Notes: generated by a model not told the origin, from the sequence alone. Counted from the stretch's first letter, positions 1 to 8,987 are shown. The stretch is DNA of 64,000 bases from Anaerolineales bacterium (GCA_020634855.1 JACKAU010000004.1:583403-647402); one strand, 5' to 3'. A program made the numbers and translations.

Positions 1-854
1 TCCGGCTGGCGGCCAAAAAAACGCGTCAGAACGGGCGGTAGGGTCGCCTGCGTCGAAGGCGACTCGAGCGGCGCGAGGGCGCGGATCTGTTCGGCCAGCG
101 TAATGGTTTCAACCGCCGGGGCCAGGCCCAGCTCGGTGGCCAGCACCCGGCGGCAGGTTTCGTAGGCATCCAGGGCGGCGCTGCGCTGATCGGCGCGGGC
201 CAGCACCCGCATCAATTGCCGATAGGCGGCTTCGCTCAGTGGGTCGTATTCGAGCCAACGGCGGATGGCGCGTTCGGCTTCGGCCAGTTGGCCGGCGCGT
301 TCGTGAAAGGCCGCCAACTGTTCCAGCGCCGACGTTATCTGCATGCGGTAGTGTTCGCGCTGCATCAGGAGCCAGTCGTCGAACTGCAAGCAGTTGCCGA
401 GCGAGAATTCGTCCAAAAAATCACCGCGCACCAAATCGAGCGCCTGGGTCAGCCGGGCGGCGCATTCGGCGCAAGCGTGGGGGTCGGGGTGCGGATGGCG
501 GCGGCAGGCCTCAAGCAAGGCGCGAAAGCGGGCCACATCCAGGTCGTGATCGCTGAGCGGGTTGAAGCCCAAGGCGAGTCGATCGCCGATTAGGTAGGGT
601 TGCTCGTCGGCATCGCTTGCGCCCAGCGCTTTCTGAAGCTTGGCCCAGGTGACGCGGAGATTGTTTTGCGCCGCCGCTGTCGGCAAGTCGGGCCACAGCA
701 AGCCCAGCAAAAATTCACGGCTGTGGGCGTGATCCGACTCGATCAGGAGATAGGCCAGCAGCCCGATCGCCTTGCGGTTGGTGAGGGTGATCGCTCCCCG
801 TTGGCTATGCTCGATCTGCAAGCGACCGAGTAAAGAAAAAATTAATCCAGTCAA
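1..854 (-). CDS. BTAD-domain (SARP/AfsR-like) transcriptional activator, cut by window edge
   Basis: Only the N-terminal ~284 residues lie in the window; the gene runs off the left edge. The frame opens after a TGA, and the best start is TTG at 854 because there is no in-frame ATG. The protein begins as a winged-helix DNA-binding domain (LGRLQI, TNRKAIGLLAYL, FLLGLLWPDL, AQNNLRVTWAKLQKAL) and continues into a bacterial transcriptional activator domain with TPR-like helices (RGDFLDEF, AIRRWLEYDPLSEAAYRQLM, AYETCRRVLATELGLAP). It ends at RFFGRQP, which resembles the start of an AAA/STAND ATPase domain, so a large AfsR/LAL-type regulator is likely. It is divergent from the secreted-protein gene at 959 and shares with it a control region that recurs at 6.8 kb. 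Target genes are unknown. Confidence 0.82.
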   Translation of the reverse strand, partial: MTGLIFSLLGRLQIEHSQRGAITLTNRKAIGLLAYLLIESDHAHSREFLLGLLWPDLPTAAAQNNLRVTWAKLQKALGASDADEQPYLIGDRLALGFNPLSDHDLDVARFRALLEACRRHPHPDPHACAECAARLTQALDLVRGDFLDEFSLGNCLQFDDWLLMQREHYRMQITSALEQLAAFHERAGQLAEAERAIRRWLEYDPLSEAAYRQLMRVLARADQRSAALDAYETCRRVLATELGLAPAVETITLAEQIRALAPLESPSTQATLPPVLTRFFGRQP

Positions 855-944
855 GATCGTCCCAGATAATGATGAATTAATGGCGTGTCATTAAAGTACC
901 GGAGTATAGCACAATGAATGAAAAACACCATCTGTTCCAATAAC
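831..944. repeat. Duplicated control region, copy 1
   Basis: About 114 bp between the divergent BTAD regulator and the gene at 959, overlapping the regulator's first codons. It recurs at 6770-6883 with roughly 80% identity by eye. The shared blocks include AATGATGAATTAATGGCGT, GTATAGCACAA and AAAAACACCATNTGTTCCAA. Both copies sit just upstream of a plus-strand gene (959 and 6945), so a common promoter or operator is likely. Confidence 0.75.
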
Positions 945-958
945 ACAGGAGTACGGCA

Positions 959-1843
959 ATGCACAGACCAAGACGCACCACCCTGGTAGCCTTGCTGGTG
1001 TTGGTGCTAACGCTGGCCGACAGCTTCGGCCCGATCACTGTTACGGCCGGCAACGAGGTCGGCAGCGCCACTCAGGGCGTTACGTTCGAAAGCGCTCCGG
1101 CCACGCTGACGATTACGGCAGACGACAAGACGCGCGCCTATGGCCAGGCCAACCCGGCCCTGACCTACAGCGTCAGCGGCCTGGTGAATGGCGATACGGC
1201 CGAGACCGTGCTGACGGGGGCGCTGGCAACCACGGCCACCGCCGGCAGCCCGCCGGGCAGTTACGCCATCATCCAGGGCAGCTTAGCCGCCAACGCCAAC
1301 TATACGATCAGTTTCACCGGCGCTACCCTGACGGTCATCGCCGCCGCCGATAATGCACACACTATCTATTTGCCATTGGTCATAAAGAAGTCCTCGAGCG
1401 CAACGCCTGCGCCCATCAACACCCCCATCCACACGCCGACGCCGACAGCCACGCCAACGGACACTGCGACGCCAACCAGCACGCCGACATCCACACCGAC
1501 GGACACCGCGACACCAACCAGCACACCGACGGCGACCAGCACGCCGACGCCGATTCCGCCGGCAAGCATCACGGTCTATAACACCGGCGCGTTCTTTGCC
1601 CAATACTTCGTGTCGTACAATCTTCCCGGCGCGCCGGGGCAGAGCCAATCGAGCGGTGTTTTCAACATCAATCAGGGCGTCACACTAACAATTCCCGGTA
1701 ATGCGACGAACGTCGGCGTCTTAGTTCAGTATTACACCGGTATAACCGGCTGGCAAACGGCCTGCACTCGCTCGTATGCGCAAGCCACAGACGCCGTCAT
1801 TATTGTCAGCGGCTCGATTTACAGTGCAAGCTGCACGGGGTAG
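959..1843 (+). CDS. Secreted MBG-domain protein with Thr-Pro stalk and cytolysin-domain-4-like C-terminus
   Basis: 294 residues. AGGAG lies 7 bases before the ATG. The N-terminal hydrophobic segment (TTLVALLVLVLTLADS) fits a signal peptide. Residues ~45-125 match an MBG-type beta domain (ITADDKTRAYGQANPALTYS, then GSYAIIQGSLAANANYTISF). A low-complexity stalk of T-P-T/A-T-P repeats (~145-195) follows, encoded by short tandem DNA repeats. The last ~95 residues (YNTGAFFAQYFVSYN, TIPGNATNVGVLVQYYTGI) resemble the membrane-binding beta-sandwich of thiol-activated cytolysins (perfringolysin domain 4: SGAYVAQF, TGLAWEWWR). Domains 1-3, which form the pore, are absent, so an adhesive or lipid/glycan-binding surface role is more likely than lysis. 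The cytolysin-like assignment is by eye. Confidence 0.75.
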   Translation: MHRPRRTTLVALLVLVLTLADSFGPITVTAGNEVGSATQGVTFESAPATLTITADDKTRAYGQANPALTYSVSGLVNGDTAETVLTGALATTATAGSPPGSYAIIQGSLAANANYTISFTGATLTVIAAADNAHTIYLPLVIKKSSSATPAPINTPIHTPTPTATPTDTATPTSTPTSTPTDTATPTSTPTATSTPTPIPPASITVYNTGAFFAQYFVSYNLPGAPGQSQSSGVFNINQGVTLTIPGNATNVGVLVQYYTGITGWQTACTRSYAQATDAVIIVSGSIYSASCTG

Positions 1844-1887
1844 CTGCATGGGATTTGAATTCACACCGTAGATAAGGAGAGCATAAA

Positions 1888-2181
1888 ATGGCCATCAAGG
1901 TGATCGTCGAATTACAGGCCAAACCAGGTCGGCGGGCTGCGCTCAAGAGTCTGCTTGAGCGCGTTGAGGCCAAACATGGGCCGGACGCGCCCGGTTTTCT
2001 GGGCAGCACGCGCTACGAGGTACTCGATAATCCTGACATCCTGGTTGAGATTGCCGATTGGGAGTCGGCCGAGGTACGGGCGGCGGCGATGCAGCAGGTC
2101 ATGGCCAGCGGCGACTACGCCCCCTTGGCCGAGTTGTTAGCCGCGCCATTCAGGGCGACCGTCATTCAGCCGTTGCCGTGA
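1888..2181 (+). CDS. ABM-superfamily (antibiotic biosynthesis monooxygenase-like) small protein
   Basis: 97 residues with a good RBS (AAGGAGA) upstream of the ATG. The pattern is that of the ABM/YgiN dimeric alpha-beta barrel: a first strand IKVIVELQAKPG, helix ALKSLLERVE, GFLGSTRYEVLDNP, VEIADWES, and a final helix with YAPLAELLA. Members act as heme- or cofactor-independent monooxygenases or as aldehyde/quinone-modifying enzymes; the substrate cannot be read from sequence. The first 14 codons recur almost identically at 9108 in a truncated copy. It converges on the WD40 gene, whose stop is 66 bp away. Confidence 0.8.
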   Translation: MAIKVIVELQAKPGRRAALKSLLERVEAKHGPDAPGFLGSTRYEVLDNPDILVEIADWESAEVRAAAMQQVMASGDYAPLAELLAAPFRATVIQPLP

Positions 2182-2246
2182 TCCGTTCACATATCCAACG
2201 ACCTGTAGCGATGGGGGCAACTCAACCTGGAAAAGGCAAAGCGCTT

Positions 2247-5200
2247 TTAGGCAGGGGTCTCTATCGCCCCCAAAGCCTTGAGGGTGGCCTTCTGCGCTTG
2301 CGTCAACCCGGTCGCGTTGGTGATGTTCATGCGCTCGTAGGGTCGCTCAGGCTGGAGGGTTTTGAGACATTCGCCGGTCTGAACATCCCAGAGTTTGATG
2401 GTTGCGTCCGCACTGCCACTGGCCACGAGGCGGCCATCGGGACTGAAGGCGACTGACCAAACCCAGTTAGTGTGACCTGATAACGTCTTGAGGCAATGGC
2501 CGGTGTTAACCTCCCACAAACGCACCGTCTGATCCATACTGCCGCTGACCAGGTGACGGCCATCGGGGCTAAAGGCGACTGACGAAACCCAAATGATGTG
2601 GTCCGATAAGGTCTTAAGGCATTGACCGGTGTTGACCTCCCACAAGCGCACCGTCTGGTCTTCACTGCCACTGGCCACAAGGCGGCCATCGGGACTGAAG
2701 GCCACTGACCAAACCTGGTTGGTGTGACCTGATAACGTTTTGAGGCAGTGGCCAGTGTTAACCTCCCACAAGCGCACCGTCTGGTCTTGGCTGCCACTGG
2801 CCAGAAAGCGCCCATCGGGACTGAAGACCGCTGATCTAACCGGCTGGGTGTGGCCGGTCAACGTCTTGAGGCAATGTCCGGTGTTAACCTCCCACAAACG
2901 CACGGTCTGGTCTTCACTGCTACTGGCCAGGAGCCGGCCATCAGGGCTGAAAGCCGCTAACCAAACCCCGTTGGTGTGGTCCGATAAGGTCTTAAGGCAA
3001 TGACCGGTGTTAACCTCCCACAAGCGCACCGTCTCGTCTTGACTGCCGCTGGCCAGGAGGCAGCCATCAGGACTGAAGGCCACTGACGAAACCCAGTTGG
3101 TGTGGCCTGATAACGTCTTGAGGCAATGGCCAGTGTTAACATCCCACAAGTACGCCGTCCCATCGGTATTGCCATTGGCCAGAAAGCGGCCATCGGGACT
3201 GAAGGCCACTGACCAAACCCAGTTGGTGTGGCCTGATAAGGTCTTGAGGCTTTGGCCGGTAGGCGCCTCCCACAAACGGACCGTCTGGTCATTACTGCTA
3301 CTGGCGAGGAGACGGCCATCGGGGCTAAAGGCCACTGACGAAACCCAGTTGGTGTGGCCTGATAAGGTCTTGAGGCTTTGGCCGGTGTGAGCATCCCACA
3401 AGCGCACCATCCCATCCATACTGCCACTGGCCAGAAAGCGGCCATCGGGGCTGAAGGCCACTGACGAAACCTGGTTGGCGTGGCCGGCCAACGTTTTGAG
3501 GCTTTGGCCGGTGTTAACATCCCACAAGCGCACCGTGTGATCAAAACTGCCACTGACCAGAAAGCGGCCATCGGAGCTGAAGGCCACTGACAAAACCCAC
3601 TGGCTATGGCCGGCCAACGTTTTGAGGCTTTGGCCGGTGTTAACATTCCACAAGCGCACCGTGTGATCAAAACTGCCACTGGCCAGAAAGCGGCCATCGG
3701 GACTGAAGGCCACTGACCTGACCGGGTTGGTGTGGCCCGCCAACGTCTTGAGGCTTTGGCCAGTGTTAACATCCCACAAGCGCACGGTCTGGTCTTGGCT
3801 GCCACTAGCCAGAAAGCGGCCATCGGGGCTGAAGGCCACTGACGAAACCAGGTTGGTGTGGCCTACCAATGTCTTGAGGCTTTGGCCGGTGTGAGCATCC
3901 CACAAGCATATCGTCCCGTCTGCACTACCACTGGCCAGGAGGTGGCCATCGGGACTGAAGACCACTGACCAGCCAGCCCCAAGATGACCCTCACACGTCA
4001 GGATCGGTTGGCCATTTGCGACCCACCACAAGCGAACCTGCCCCTCAGCCGTACCCGCGGCCAATATCTTGCCATTCGGGCTAAAGGCCACTGAGAAAAC
4101 AGGCCCAAAGGTATCCGTAAACACGGAACCGGCCAGGTTGGCTCCGGCGAAATTGAGGTCAGGCGCATGCAGGCCGCCCAGGTAAGCTTGCTTGATCATT
4201 AACCCGGAAAAATCATAGTCTCGAAGCTTAAGCTGTAGATGCAGCAGCAAATTAAGCACATTACCCCCACCATACCCCGGCTGTCGCGGCCCAGCCTGGC
4301 GCAGCGACTCCAATATCGCCTTGAGCCGCGCCTCCAGCCCGGCCGGCCCCAAGTCAGCCAGCAATCGCTCAGCCACCGGCTTTAGGATCAGCCGGCTTTG
4401 GCTGGCCCGGACATACTCTTTGGCCTGGGCTTTGATCAGGGCGTGGCTCTGCAAAACTGAAATAGGCCCGCTGACGATCTCACTATAAGCTTGATCAATT
4501 AACCGGTCGGTGGTGTATTCCATGATCACATTTTGCAAGGTAAAGCCAGTCGACGACGATTCCAATAACGACCGCCGCTGCAGCGAACGCAGCGCCTCCA
4601 AAAAAACACCGCCGGCTTCTGACTTGACCAGATCATCTCTTAAAAGCTGAGGGGACACGGCCTCCCGTTCAATCGCCAGCCAAACCATAATATCTCGCTC
4701 CAGGGCCGATAAGCGAGCAAACTGTTGATCCAAGACATCCCGAATATCGTCAAAGATGACAGCCTCTTCCCGCAGAAAGGCCTCAATATCGCCGGCAAAG
4801 AGGTCTTGGATGGTTTGGGCCATTAACTTCAAAGCCAACGGATGGCCGGAATAATGCTCGACTAGCTCTTCCAAGATGTGGGCCGAGCTGGATAATCCTT
4901 GTCCCTGTAAAATGGCCAGGCCGGCCGGCTCGGCCAGACCGGCCAACTGGTGAAAACGAATCAACGTATTGTCATTGGCTAGGCGAGCCAGGCCCTGTGG
5001 TCTCTCCCGGCTGGTCAACAGCAGGCAGCTTTGATGCTCGCCGTCGCCAAAGCGCTGGATCAGTTGGCCATAGACCTCATAGCCGGGGCGATACTGGCCG
5101 GCCCGGCTACCCTGCTGCATGATGGTTTCGACATTGTCGAGGATCAATAAACAGCGCTGCCGGCGCAAGGTATCGAACAATAGCTCAAGTTGCTCAGTCA

Positions 5201-5819
5201 GATGGTCGGGCAGGCCATTGAGCTGCTGCTGCGAGAGGACCTGGAACCAACTCCGCAGCATGCTGGTCAACGGCGGCGCATTGATGAGCGACCGCCAGAT
5301 CACAAAGTCGAAGTGAGAACTGACCTGCCGGGCGACCTTCGCGGCCAGGTCGGTTTTGCCGATCCCGCCCATCCCCACAATGGCCACCAGGCGACAGCGG
5401 TCGACCACCAGCCAGCGGTCCAGGGTCTCCAGTTCCGTCTCCCGGCCATAGAAACTGCCCAGGTGGGGGGTCTCGCCCCAATCTACGACCGTGGCCTGGA
5501 CGGAGAAGATATCTTGCAGCTCGGCCCGGCTAAATTGATACCCGGCCTGAGCCGTCCACTGCTGAGCCGTGAGCAGATCGAGTTGGCCGGCAAAGAGGCG
5601 GATCAGGTAGCGCATGTAGGATCGGGTGGGTTTCCAGTAGCGCCCTTTGTACATGGCGCCATGTTCCCACCGCGAGACCAGGGGGCCATCGATAACCCGG
5701 TAATCTTCAGTGGGGCCGGCCTGGGCCAGTTGATTCAGCGCGTCGACGAACTCGTTCTGGCTCAATTGGGCCTGGTGACGGACTGTTTTGAGCTGCTCTC
5801 CAAATTTTTTAAGATCCAT
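2247..5819 (-). CDS. HTH - NB-ARC (STAND) ATPase - 14 WD40 repeats
   Basis: 1190 residues, intact. Residues ~1-55 look like an XRE-type helix-turn-helix ([26 protein letters not shown]). After a FYGRETEL motif comes an NB-ARC ATPase with P-loop GMGGIGKTD (149-157) and Walker B LLILDN (224-229). A helical region spans ~300-560. Fourteen WD40 repeats (~570-1180) follow, with spaced GH, FSPDGR and RLW signatures, enough for two seven-bladed propellers. STAND ATPases of this type are signal-sensing switches in which a propeller ligand releases nucleotide-driven oligomerisation; many act in immunity or developmental signalling. The RBS (AAGGA) lies 9 bases before the start, and a 195-bp foldback element sits 26 bp upstream of the ATG, so the native promoter may be displaced. 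The ligand is unknown. Confidence 0.9.
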   Translation of the reverse strand: MDLKKFGEQLKTVRHQAQLSQNEFVDALNQLAQAGPTEDYRVIDGPLVSRWEHGAMYKGRYWKPTRSYMRYLIRLFAGQLDLLTAQQWTAQAGYQFSRAELQDIFSVQATVVDWGETPHLGSFYGRETELETLDRWLVVDRCRLVAIVGMGGIGKTDLAAKVARQVSSHFDFVIWRSLINAPPLTSMLRSWFQVLSQQQLNGLPDHLTEQLELLFDTLRRQRCLLILDNVETIMQQGSRAGQYRPGYEVYGQLIQRFGDGEHQSCLLLTSRERPQGLARLANDNTLIRFHQLAGLAEPAGLAILQGQGLSSSAHILEELVEHYSGHPLALKLMAQTIQDLFAGDIEAFLREEAVIFDDIRDVLDQQFARLSALERDIMVWLAIEREAVSPQLLRDDLVKSEAGGVFLEALRSLQRRSLLESSSTGFTLQNVIMEYTTDRLIDQAYSEIVSGPISVLQSHALIKAQAKEYVRASQSRLILKPVAERLLADLGPAGLEARLKAILESLRQAGPRQPGYGGGNVLNLLLHLQLKLRDYDFSGLMIKQAYLGGLHAPDLNFAGANLAGSVFTDTFGPVFSVAFSPNGKILAAGTAEGQVRLWWVANGQPILTCEGHLGAGWSVVFSPDGHLLASGSADGTICLWDAHTGQSLKTLVGHTNLVSSVAFSPDGRFLASGSQDQTVRLWDVNTGQSLKTLAGHTNPVRSVAFSPDGRFLASGSFDHTVRLWNVNTGQSLKTLAGHSQWVLSVAFSSDGRFLVSGSFDHTVRLWDVNTGQSLKTLAGHANQVSSVAFSPDGRFLASGSMDGMVRLWDAHTGQSLKTLSGHTNWVSSVAFSPDGRLLASSSNDQTVRLWEAPTGQSLKTLSGHTNWVWSVAFSPDGRFLANGNTDGTAYLWDVNTGHCLKTLSGHTNWVSSVAFSPDGCLLASGSQDETVRLWEVNTGHCLKTLSDHTNGVWLAAFSPDGRLLASSSEDQTVRLWEVNTGHCLKTLTGHTQPVRSAVFSPDGRFLASGSQDQTVRLWEVNTGHCLKTLSGHTNQVWSVAFSPDGRLVASGSEDQTVRLWEVNTGQCLKTLSDHIIWVSSVAFSPDGRHLVSGSMDQTVRLWEVNTGHCLKTLSGHTNWVWSVAFSPDGRLVASGSADATIKLWDVQTGECLKTLQPERPYERMNITNATGLTQAQKATLKALGAIETPA
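2350..4115 (-). repeat. 14 tandem 126-bp WD40-encoding DNA repeats
   Basis: The WD40 array repeats at the nucleotide level with a period of 126 bp (42 codons). Several adjacent units differ at only a few bases, for example the units around 3480-3730. That similarity points to recent amplification or homogenisation and makes the region prone to unit gain or loss and to misassembly. Boundaries are approximate. Confidence 0.85.
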
Positions 5820-5845
5820 CGTAAGGCTATTCCTTAAACACGAAT

Positions 5846-6040
5846 CTTGCTAACGGACACCCTTTGAATTTGACCTAGAATTAGCCGGCGAAGCCACCTT
5901 TTGGCAACCGGACCGCCGACTGCCGACGGTAGACCGCCCAAAAAATAGGCCGACCTTAGTAGCTTGGGCGGTCAGTGGACAGCGGTCGGCGGTCACGGGA
6001 GGCAGACTCTTTGTCAAATCGAGGTTGTGTCCGTTAGCAA
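5846..6040. mobile_element. 195-bp foldback (MITE-like) element, copy 1
   Basis: Non-coding element with terminal inverted repeats TTGCTAACGGACAC / GTGTCCGTTAGCAA and further internal complementarity (GGACCGCCGAC... pairing with ...GTCGGCGGTC), so it can fold along most of its length. It is flanked by a 10-bp direct repeat, AAACACGAAT (5836-5845 and 6041-6050), the expected target-site duplication. A second copy lies at 14020-14214. No transposase is encoded, so it would move in trans. It lies just upstream of the WD40 gene start. Confidence 0.88.
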
Positions 6041-6179
6041 AAACACGAATGGTACTTACCGGATCGGTTAACTTGTACAGTTGTGCAAGGGGATGTACAG
6101 GGACAATCAAAGCAATATCTGATATCCTGCTTTTACAAGATAACATTCACAATAAAAGCTGCTGTCGCTCAAAGATATT

Positions 6180-6626
6180 ATGGTTCTACGATACCATGAC
6201 CTCAGCCAAAATCGATGCCTGTTCCAAGCCCTGACCGGCCTGGTCATAACCGAGTTTGATGAGTTGGTCAAAACTTTCTGGCCCTGTTATACGGCCGCAG
6301 AGAAAAAGCGGCTCAACCGGCCTCATCGGCAACGCGCCGTTGGGGGTGGACCTGATTTTGAATTAGACGTTCGCGACCAAATCCTGCTAACTGTTGTTTG
6401 GTTGCGCCAATATCCTACCCTTGAGACCTTAGGCGATCTGTTTGGAGTCAGCGATACCACCGCCGGTCGTTATATCCGCCGTATCCTGCCGCTCCTGGAG
6501 ACGGCGGGGCGGGATACGATGCGCCGGCCAGACCCCGGTCGTAAGCGACGACGACATCTTTCCGACCTGCTGCAAGAGACACCCGAGTTGGCGCTGATCA
6601 TCGACGCTTTCGGGAAACCGGCGTAG
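6180..6626 (+). pseudogene. Truncated IS5-family (DDE_4-type) transposase, N-terminal part
   Basis: 148 codons resembling the N-terminus of IS5-group transposases: FDELVKTFWPCYTAAEKKR, then RDQILLTVVWLRQYPTLETL and a helix-turn-helix GVSDTTAGRYIRRILPLLE. The frame reaches ELALIIDAFGKPA and stops where the catalytic DDE domain should begin; the family is normally about twice this length. No downstream continuation of the catalytic domain is visible before the duplicated control region at 6770. I call it a remnant. No convincing terminal inverted repeats were found. Confidence 0.7.
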
Positions 6627-6769
6627 CATCCTCAACTACCCTCTCGCTTATTATGAATGTTATCCGGAAATTATACCGTCGTTTGGCTACAGATACAAAG
6701 CTTTAGGCATGGTTGAAAGTTCTGATTATCGAAGACTAAATTGCCGCATCAAAAAGGAGGATAATGGCC

Positions 6770-6883
6770 TAAAGAAGAATTAATCCGGGCGAAATCGTCC
6801 CCAATAATGATGAATTAATGGCGTTTCGCTACCTTACAGAAGGTATAGCACAACCAACGAAAAACACCATTTGTTCCAATAAC
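6770..6883. repeat. Duplicated control region, copy 2
   Basis: Second copy of the region at 831-944, lying 61 bp upstream of the SnoaL-like gene at 6945. It retains the part that in copy 1 overlaps the start of the BTAD regulator, although the TTG start itself is not preserved. This suggests a segment carrying the control region was copied together with, or recombined next to, the small-enzyme cluster. Confidence 0.75.
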
Positions 6884-6944
6884 CCGTAATCATGGGTGAG
6901 ACTCGATCTGAATCGCATCCCACCCAAGAAAGGAGATTATTTCA

Positions 6945-7373
6945 ATGTCAATCGAAAGTAACAAGGCTGTCGTCCGGCGTTTCCGCGAGGCCCTGGCCGC
7001 GGGCGATGTCGATGAGGCGTTTGCGGTTTTTGCCCCGGATGCCGTTATTCATATGGGCAGCGCCCCGGAGCCGCTCGGAATGGAGGGCTTCAAACAAATG
7101 GGGCAACTGCTCCTGAGCGCGTTCAGCGGCAGCTCGTCAACCGTCGAAGCCATGATTGCGGAAGGGGACCTGGTCGTTAGCCGGATCACCTTTCGAGGCA
7201 CCCATACCGGCGATTTGATGGGTATTCCCCCGACGGGTAAGTCGGTGGCGATGTCAGAAATCATTATCGACCGGGTGGTCGAGGGGCAAATCGTCGAATC
7301 GTGGCGCTTATTTGACCAGATGGCGATGATGCAACAGTTGGGCTTAATCCCCACGCCGGACCGGGCCGGGTAG
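6945..7373 (+). CDS. SnoaL-like (NTF2-fold) polyketide cyclase/ester cyclase family protein
   Basis: 142 residues, RBS GAAAGGAG upstream. The typical SnoaL pattern is present: NKAVVRRFREALAAGDVD, FAPDAVIHMG, the core FRGTHTGDLMGIPPTGKSV and DRVVEGQIVESWRLFDQMAM. This NTF2-like fold includes aldol cyclases and many small uncharacterised enzymes; the substrate is not predictable. It heads a run of small alpha/beta and NTF2-like proteins and is preceded by the duplicated control region. Its C-terminal motif (QMAMMQQLGLIP) is close to that of the second SnoaL domain at 8197-8616, indicating paralogy. Confidence 0.85.
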   Translation: MSIESNKAVVRRFREALAAGDVDEAFAVFAPDAVIHMGSAPEPLGMEGFKQMGQLLLSAFSGSSSTVEAMIAEGDLVVSRITFRGTHTGDLMGIPPTGKSVAMSEIIIDRVVEGQIVESWRLFDQMAMMQQLGLIPTPDRAG

Positions 7374-7473
7374 AATCGCTGCCGAGCGAAGCAGACGATA
7401 GGTTATGATGTAGTTGGGCGGTCCAACGGACCAAAGTGCGGTGGGTGATCCGCACAATCAAGGAGTTTTGCAT

Positions 7474-7779
7474 ATGACGCTTCTGAGTCTCCTACTTCTT
7501 GTCAACGCCGTGCTGCACGGCGTCATCGTCGGGCGTTTCGGAATCAAGGGGAACGTGCCGCCAGCGGTGTTCGGGTTGTTGTATGCGGTGTTGGCGCTCG
7601 CCGTCTTCCGTGGCTGGACTTATGGGGCTCTGGCCACGTTGGTTGTGACCACGGTTGGTCTTGTCGGCCTGGCGCTGAATTTCAGGAAGTTGCAGCACGA
7701 TACGACGGTGGAGAAGATCATCTTCGTTGTCGGGGCAGCAATACTCGCCTGGGCCGCTTACCTGTTTCTGGCACAATAG
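7474..7779 (+). CDS. Small integral membrane protein, four predicted helices
   Basis: 101 residues from the ATG at 7474, chosen because AAGGAG lies 8-9 bases upstream; an earlier in-frame ATG at 7414 lacks a comparable RBS. Hydrophobic segments cover roughly residues 2-20, 30-45, 50-68 and 83-100, separated by short polar loops (GRFGIKG, RKLQHDTTVEK). No catalytic motif is recognisable. It lies between the two SnoaL-type genes in the same orientation and may be co-transcribed with the one at 6945 (100-bp gap). Function unknown. Confidence 0.65.
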   Translation: MTLLSLLLLVNAVLHGVIVGRFGIKGNVPPAVFGLLYAVLALAVFRGWTYGALATLVVTTVGLVGLALNFRKLQHDTTVEKIIFVVGAAILAWAAYLFLAQ

Positions 7780-7935
7780 CGCCTGATCAGGTCTTTTCGG
7801 GAACCACTGATGCCCAATCCGTCAGTCGAGCGGGCCTCGTGCCTCCGGCGCTCGTCCGCTCACTTCCAACATTGGAGTATCTGTGTCGTATCATAAACAA
7901 ATTAAATTTCGTCATAAAAATAAGGAGAATAACCA

Positions 7936-8616
7936 ATGGCAAAATTAGTCGCTATCCATACCGTCAAAGACGTGAAACACTGGGCGTCCAAGGGCGATGA
8001 GCGGGTCGAGATTCTGGGGCCAATCGCCACGGACATCGTCTCGTATGTGGCTGCGGACGGCAGCAATCAGATTGCTTTGTCGGCCAACATTCACGATATG
8101 GACGGTTGGCTGGCCCTGATGCAATCACCGGAGGCGGCAGCCGCGATGGAGTCACACGGCGTCATACCGCCCCTCGTCATCTATAAGGAGGAACTCATGG
8201 ATCACTCGGCCTCAATCCGACAACTTTACGACCCCATCAACGCCGGTGACCTCGACGGTTTCGGACGACTACTCGCCGATGATTTCGTCGAGCACGAGGA
8301 ACTGCCGGGACTGCCGCCGACGAAGGCCGGCGTGCTCCAATACTTCCAGATGTTGGTCGGCGCTTTTCCAGACCTGCGGCTGGACGTCGAAGACGTAATT
8401 GCCAGCGGCGATAAGGCCGTGGCGCGGGTGCGCGTGACCGGAACGCATCAGGGTGAGTTCATGGGATTACCGGCGACCGGCAAATCGGTTGCCGTGAACC
8501 TGATCGACATCACGGGCTTTGGCGATGATGGGCTGGCCCGCGAGCACTGGGGCATAGTCGATCAACTGGCGCTGATGCAGCAGCTCGGCGTCATCCCGGT
8601 CGGGCCTCCGGCCTAG
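7936..8616 (+). CDS. Fusion of a small unrecognised domain with a SnoaL-like domain
   Basis: 226 residues, RBS AAGGAG. Residues 1-~85 (HTVKDVKHWASKGDERVEI, ATDIVSYVAADGSNQ, MQSPEAAAAMESHGVIPP) are paralogous to the free-standing protein at 8721; I do not recognise the family, though its size suggests an alpha/beta barrel. Residues 88-226 form a complete SnoaL domain (SIRQLYDPINAGDLDGFGRL, GTHQGEFMGLPATGKSV, QLALMQQLGVIP). The junction codons spell a full Shine-Dalgarno (AAGGAGG) followed six bases later by an in-frame ATG at 8197. The fusion therefore looks like loss of a stop codon between two formerly separate genes, and the second domain may still be translated alone. Confidence 0.82.
   Translation: MAKLVAIHTVKDVKHWASKGDERVEILGPIATDIVSYVAADGSNQIALSANIHDMDGWLALMQSPEAAAAMESHGVIPPLVIYKEELMDHSASIRQLYDPINAGDLDGFGRLLADDFVEHEELPGLPPTKAGVLQYFQMLVGAFPDLRLDVEDVIASGDKAVARVRVTGTHQGEFMGLPATGKSVAVNLIDITGFGDDGLAREHWGIVDQLALMQQLGVIPVGPPA
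8185..8199 (+). promoter_or_regulatory. Internal Shine-Dalgarno and start codon inside the fused gene
   Basis: AAGGAG at 8185-8190, then GAACTC, then ATG at 8197 in frame with the SnoaL domain. Spacing and strength match the genuine RBSs of neighbouring genes. It would yield a free 139-residue SnoaL protein in addition to the fusion. Confidence 0.7.
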
Positions 8617-8634
8617 TCGTAGTTGTAGTTGTAG

Positions 8635-8656
8635 GTCGGGTCTCGTGCCTCGACCC
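8635..8656. repeat. 22-bp inverted-repeat element, left copy
   Basis: GTCGGGTCTCGTGCCTCGACCC is itself an imperfect hairpin. Its exact reverse complement occurs at 9010-9031. The two copies flank the gene at 8721. Confidence 0.6.
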
Positions 8657-8720
8657 GACCATTTGAGACGTTCATTTACAAACAAATTGGATTTCATTAT
8701 AAAAATAAGGAGAATAACTC

Positions 8721-8987
8721 ATGCCAAGAATAGTTGCTACCCATACCGTCAATGATGTGAACCATTGGGCATCCAAGGGCGATGAACGAGTCGAGATTCT
8801 GGGGCAATTCGCCACGGACATCGTCTCGTATGTGGCTGCGGACGGCAGCAATCAGGTCGCCGTGTCGGCCAACCTTCACAATATGGAAGGAATGATGGCC
8901 TGGATGCAAACGCCGGAGGCAGCGGCCGCGATGGGGTCGCACGGTGTCATACCACCCGTCGTCTTCCACATTGAGGCGGCCGAGTAG
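8721..8987 (+). CDS. Small paralogue of the N-terminal domain of the 7936 protein
   Basis: 88 residues, RBS AAGGAG. It closely parallels residues 1-85 of the 7936 fusion (HTVNDVNHWASKGDERVEI, ATDIVSYVAADGSNQVAVSA, TPEAAAAMGSHGVIPP), and the leader before the ATG (AAACAAATT...TATAAAAATAAGGAGAATAAC) is duplicated too. Here the domain ends in a stop after EAAE instead of running into SnoaL. The family is not recognised; the size and pattern suggest a dimeric alpha/beta barrel. Flanking inverted 22-bp repeats may mark how the segment was copied. Confidence 0.75.
   Translation: MPRIVATHTVNDVNHWASKGDERVEILGQFATDIVSYVAADGSNQVAVSANLHNMEGMMAWMQTPEAAAAMGSHGVIPPVVFHIEAAE

Noticed and set aside
216..833. 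Plus-strand frames at the left edge
   Set aside because: The minus strand over the same bases reads a clear BTAD regulator; the plus-strand frames are shadows.
959..1843. Pore-forming cholesterol-dependent cytolysin
   Set aside because: Only a domain-4-like C-terminus is present; the domains that form the pore are absent.
2957..3823. Long open frames antisense and out of frame to the WD40 array
   Set aside because: They arise because the 126-bp repeat keeps all frames periodic; the WD40 frame carries recognisable blades and continues into NB-ARC.
5850..6146. 98-codon minus-strand reading frame
   Set aside because: It lies across the foldback element and its flank, has no protein-family features, and the element's second copy does not preserve it.
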